The notes below the pieces were generated by a model. The model had not been told where the DNA came from. It ran no database searches and saw nothing but the letters and a program-made list of their open reading frames with translations. Both the position numbers and the translations under genes were made by a program. A stretch of DNA of 64,000 nt from Bacillota bacterium (lineage in GTDB: Bacteria; Bacillota; Clostridia; Lachnospirales; Lachnospiraceae): assembly GCA_023415055.1 (NCBI GenBank), contig JAEZLZ010000068.1, forward strand, positions 62,001-126,000, written 5' to 3'. Position 1 is the stretch's first letter, and every line of letters begins with the position of its first letter. Below are positions 62,078-64,000 of this stretch, piece by piece.

Positions 62078-63182
62078 AATAACCATGCTCCTTTCCATCG
62101 CCTGCAGTCATTCTGGATAAATGTATCTTTTTGCCGAAGATAGTCTTGAAAATCGGCGTTTGGATGATTACAAGCAGAATGATGATCACGGCTTTAAAGA
62201 CCGGAACAGCATTTGTATTCACATTCAGTGTAGTTAACATCGAGGTAAGAGTCTGAATCGTATATGCTCCAATGATAGAGCCTGTCATATTGAATTTGCC
62301 ACCGCTCAGTGAATTACCGCCAAGGGCGACTGCCAGGATCACATCCATCTCAATGCTTGGGACGATTGTATAAGGATTCACCGTCTGTACCCTGCTTGAT
62401 TGAACAAAGCCCGCAATTCCGACACAAAGGCCTAAAATAACAAAGGTCAAAAGTTTAATCAGCGCCGGATTGAGGCCATTCAGATTGGAGGACTTATCAT
62501 TGATTCCTACCGCACGGGTATACAGGCCCAGGTTTGTTTTCTTTAGAGCAAGAAAGGTTATCGCAATCACAGCAATCGTGATAAGCAATGGTGTAGGAAC
62601 CGGAAATCCGGGAATAAAATTACCGTAATATCCGAAGCTCGGCACCGCTTTTGGTTTCAGTCCACCCATTGCCATAGATCCAATCGACCGACCCGCCGTA
62701 AACAGGATTAGTGTAGCCACCATAGGCTGTATGTTAAATTTGGACACAAGAATACCATTAAAGGCTCCGCATGCCATACCGGCAAGGCAGCCAAGTAAAA
62801 GAGCTACAAGGATCGGTGCATGCAGCTGTATCGGCTGAGTTTCATTACCGCACAGAATTCGCATAATTACTCCGCCTACTATGGCGATTGTTGCACCTAC
62901 ACTGATATCCTGACCTCTGGAAGCAGCTGTAACTAATGTCATACCGATGGACAGAATCACAAGCTCCGTTGCATTATTCAATATATTAATTATATTTCCA
63001 ATAAGGACCGGATTGCCGGAGCTGTCTCTGCCCAAACTAATTCTTAAGAAGCTCGGATTGATAAACATATTGATCAAAAGCAAAAATGCAAGAAATGCAA
63101 TGGGGATAAACAATCTGTGTCTCACAAATCCTCTCAGAACCGGTTTCCACTGACCGGCATCATGTTTTCTGATTTTGGCCAT
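62061..63182 (-). CDS. sugar ABC transporter permease, YtfT-like
   Basis: The 373-residue protein has about ten membrane segments, the core GMTLVTAASRGQDISVGATI and the stretch VILAVALGGNSLSGGKFNMT. The insert SLGRDSSGNPVLIGN early in the protein resembles YtfT. Together with the YjfF-like protein it forms the heterodimeric channel. GGGGGAG lies 9 bases before the ATG, inside the end of the ATPase gene (23-base overlap), so translation is coupled. Confidence 0.9.
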   Translation of the reverse strand: MAKIRKHDAGQWKPVLRGFVRHRLFIPIAFLAFLLLINMFINPSFLRISLGRDSSGNPVLIGNIINILNNATELVILSIGMTLVTAASRGQDISVGATIAIVGGVIMRILCGNETQPIQLHAPILVALLLGCLAGMACGAFNGILVSKFNIQPMVATLILFTAGRSIGSMAMGGLKPKAVPSFGYYGNFIPGFPVPTPLLITIAVIAITFLALKKTNLGLYTRAVGINDKSSNLNGLNPALIKLLTFVILGLCVGIAGFVQSSRVQTVNPYTIVPSIEMDVILAVALGGNSLSGGKFNMTGSIIGAYTIQTLTSMLTTLNVNTNAVPVFKAVIIILLVIIQTPIFKTIFGKKIHLSRMTAGDGKEHGYYAKHE

Positions 63183-64000
63183 TTTGATTCACTCCCCCCG
63201 CTATTGTATACATTATTTTATCCTGTGTCATATCCTCTCCCCTTAATTCACCAACCATATACAAGTCTCGCATTACAATCAGTCTGGAACAGGTACGCAG
63301 CATCTCTTCTATCTCTGACGATATGAAAGTAATACTCATCCCCTCACTAGCAAGCTTTAGTACTAATTTCTGAATCTCCACCTTTGTACCGATATCAATA
63401 CCGCGTGTCGGCTCGTCAAGAATCAGATATTCGGGGTGCGTGAGCAGCCAGCGGGCGAGAATAACCTTCTGCTGATTTCCCCCGGATAGTGAACTGATGG
63501 GGGTATCCGCCGAAGCAGTTTTAATCCCGAGTAACTTGATATATTCATCGGCGAAGGCTTGTGCCTGGACCTTCGAAATCGGCCGAAAGAAACCCTTCAT
63601 AACCTGCAGAGCAAGAATGATATTTTCACGGACAGACAGATCGCCTATGATACCATCCCTCTTCCGATCCTCCGAAAGATATCCGATTCCCTCCTTCATT
63701 GCCCTTCTTGGGGATGTAATGTTTACATTCTCTCCCTTTATTCGCAGCTTTCCCTTTATGACCTTATCTGCGCCAAAGATAGCTCGCACGCATTCACTGC
63801 GCCCCGATCCAAGCAATCCGGCAAATCCTGTCACCTCTCCCTTGTATACAGTAAAATGAAATGGCTTGATTCCAGAACTACTAGCCAACCCTTCTGCTTC
63901 GAGAATAGTCTCTTTCGCATCATCGATCCCGGCTGATGCCACGTTATGAATATCCGCCAGATCCCCAAGCTCTTTGCCCATCATCTTAGCAACGAGTTCT
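63160..64000 (-). CDS. sugar ABC transporter ATP-binding protein, YtfR/RbsA type, truncated by window edge
   Basis: The frame runs in from the right edge (…ELVAKMMGKELGD…) and covers the second half of a double-cassette ATPase: GFAGLLGSGRSECVRAIFGA replaces Walker A as in second cassettes, signature LSGGNQQKVILARWL, Walker B YLILDEPTRGID, and FISSEIEEMLRTCSR. Such ATPases power import of ribose, galactose, galactofuranose or similar. The N-terminal cassette and the binding protein lie beyond the window. Confidence 0.92.
   Translation of the reverse strand, partial: ELVAKMMGKELGDLADIHNVASAGIDDAKETILEAEGLASSSGIKPFHFTVYKGEVTGFAGLLGSGRSECVRAIFGADKVIKGKLRIKGENVNITSPRRAMKEGIGYLSEDRKRDGIIGDLSVRENIILALQVMKGFFRPISKVQAQAFADEYIKLLGIKTASADTPISSLSGGNQQKVILARWLLTHPEYLILDEPTRGIDIGTKVEIQKLVLKLASEGMSITFISSEIEEMLRTCSRLIVMRDLYMVGELRGEDMTQDKIMYTIAGGVNQNGQNQKT

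Overview
This 64 kb window (roughly 40-45% G+C, dense genes, strong AGGAGG-type ribosome binding sites, many minus-strand operons) looks like the chromosome of an anaerobic, carbohydrate-scavenging Firmicute of the Lachnospiraceae / clostridial cluster XIV type. The gene families point that way: YesM/YesN two-component pairs, AraC regulators beside glycosidases, a mannose-class PTS, UMF1 and YczE membrane proteins, L-lactate dehydrogenase, GH3/GH18/GH43 enzymes. The assignment is inference from gene content. I saw no rRNA, tRNA, CRISPR array, insertion sequence or prophage.

Layout. 1-10.7 kb: a truncated SIMPL protein, an MBL hydrolase, a secreted GH18-LRR protein, endonuclease IV, a nucleobase permease, a lipoprotein, a GH43 enzyme and a MATE exporter. 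10.7-13.4 kb: a Tet(M)-like ribosomal GTPase fused to a Rae1/YacP-type NYN nuclease. 13.8-18.6 kb: a polysaccharide deacetylase with an NMT1-like binding protein, facing an operon of thioredoxin-fold protein, L-LDH, ABC ATPase and permease. 18.8-30.4 kb: a secreted GH3 enzyme, a small membrane protein, phosphodiesterase, MFS, lysophospholipase plus GDPD, YczE protein, two AraC regulators and a DUF4965 protein. 30.5-38.7 kb: a mannose-class PTS cluster with its own Enzyme I and HPr, a GntR regulator, MurQ, a PIG-L deacetylase and a double GNAT enzyme, led by a clear promoter and palindrome. 38.8-42 kb: LysR/YeiH and TetR/HsmA pairs. 42.1-55.5 kb: one long operon of YesM-YesN-anchored binding protein, Opp-type ABC importer, TIM-barrel epimerase and a second sugar-binding lipoprotein. 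55.9-59 kb: PHP phosphoesterase, nucleotidyltransferase and sugar O-acetyltransferase. 59.2-64 kb: a DUF346 beta-propeller protein, a Staygreen (Mg-dechelatase family) homologue and a YtfT/YjfF-like sugar ABC importer cut by the window end.

Intergenic spaces are informative. Several hold long foldback hairpins at tail-to-tail junctions, two of which share the same arms (TTTGACGGACA type). At least five hold short decayed coding remnants with stops or frameshifts. A small leader-peptide-like ORF with a perfect ribosome binding site overlaps a hairpin upstream of yesM.

The most interesting items are the GTPase-NYN fusion (two ribosome A-site activities in one chain), the Staygreen homologue in a non-photosynthetic bacterium beside a lectin-like propeller, and the self-contained amino-sugar PTS/etherase/deacetylase operon with candidate operators.
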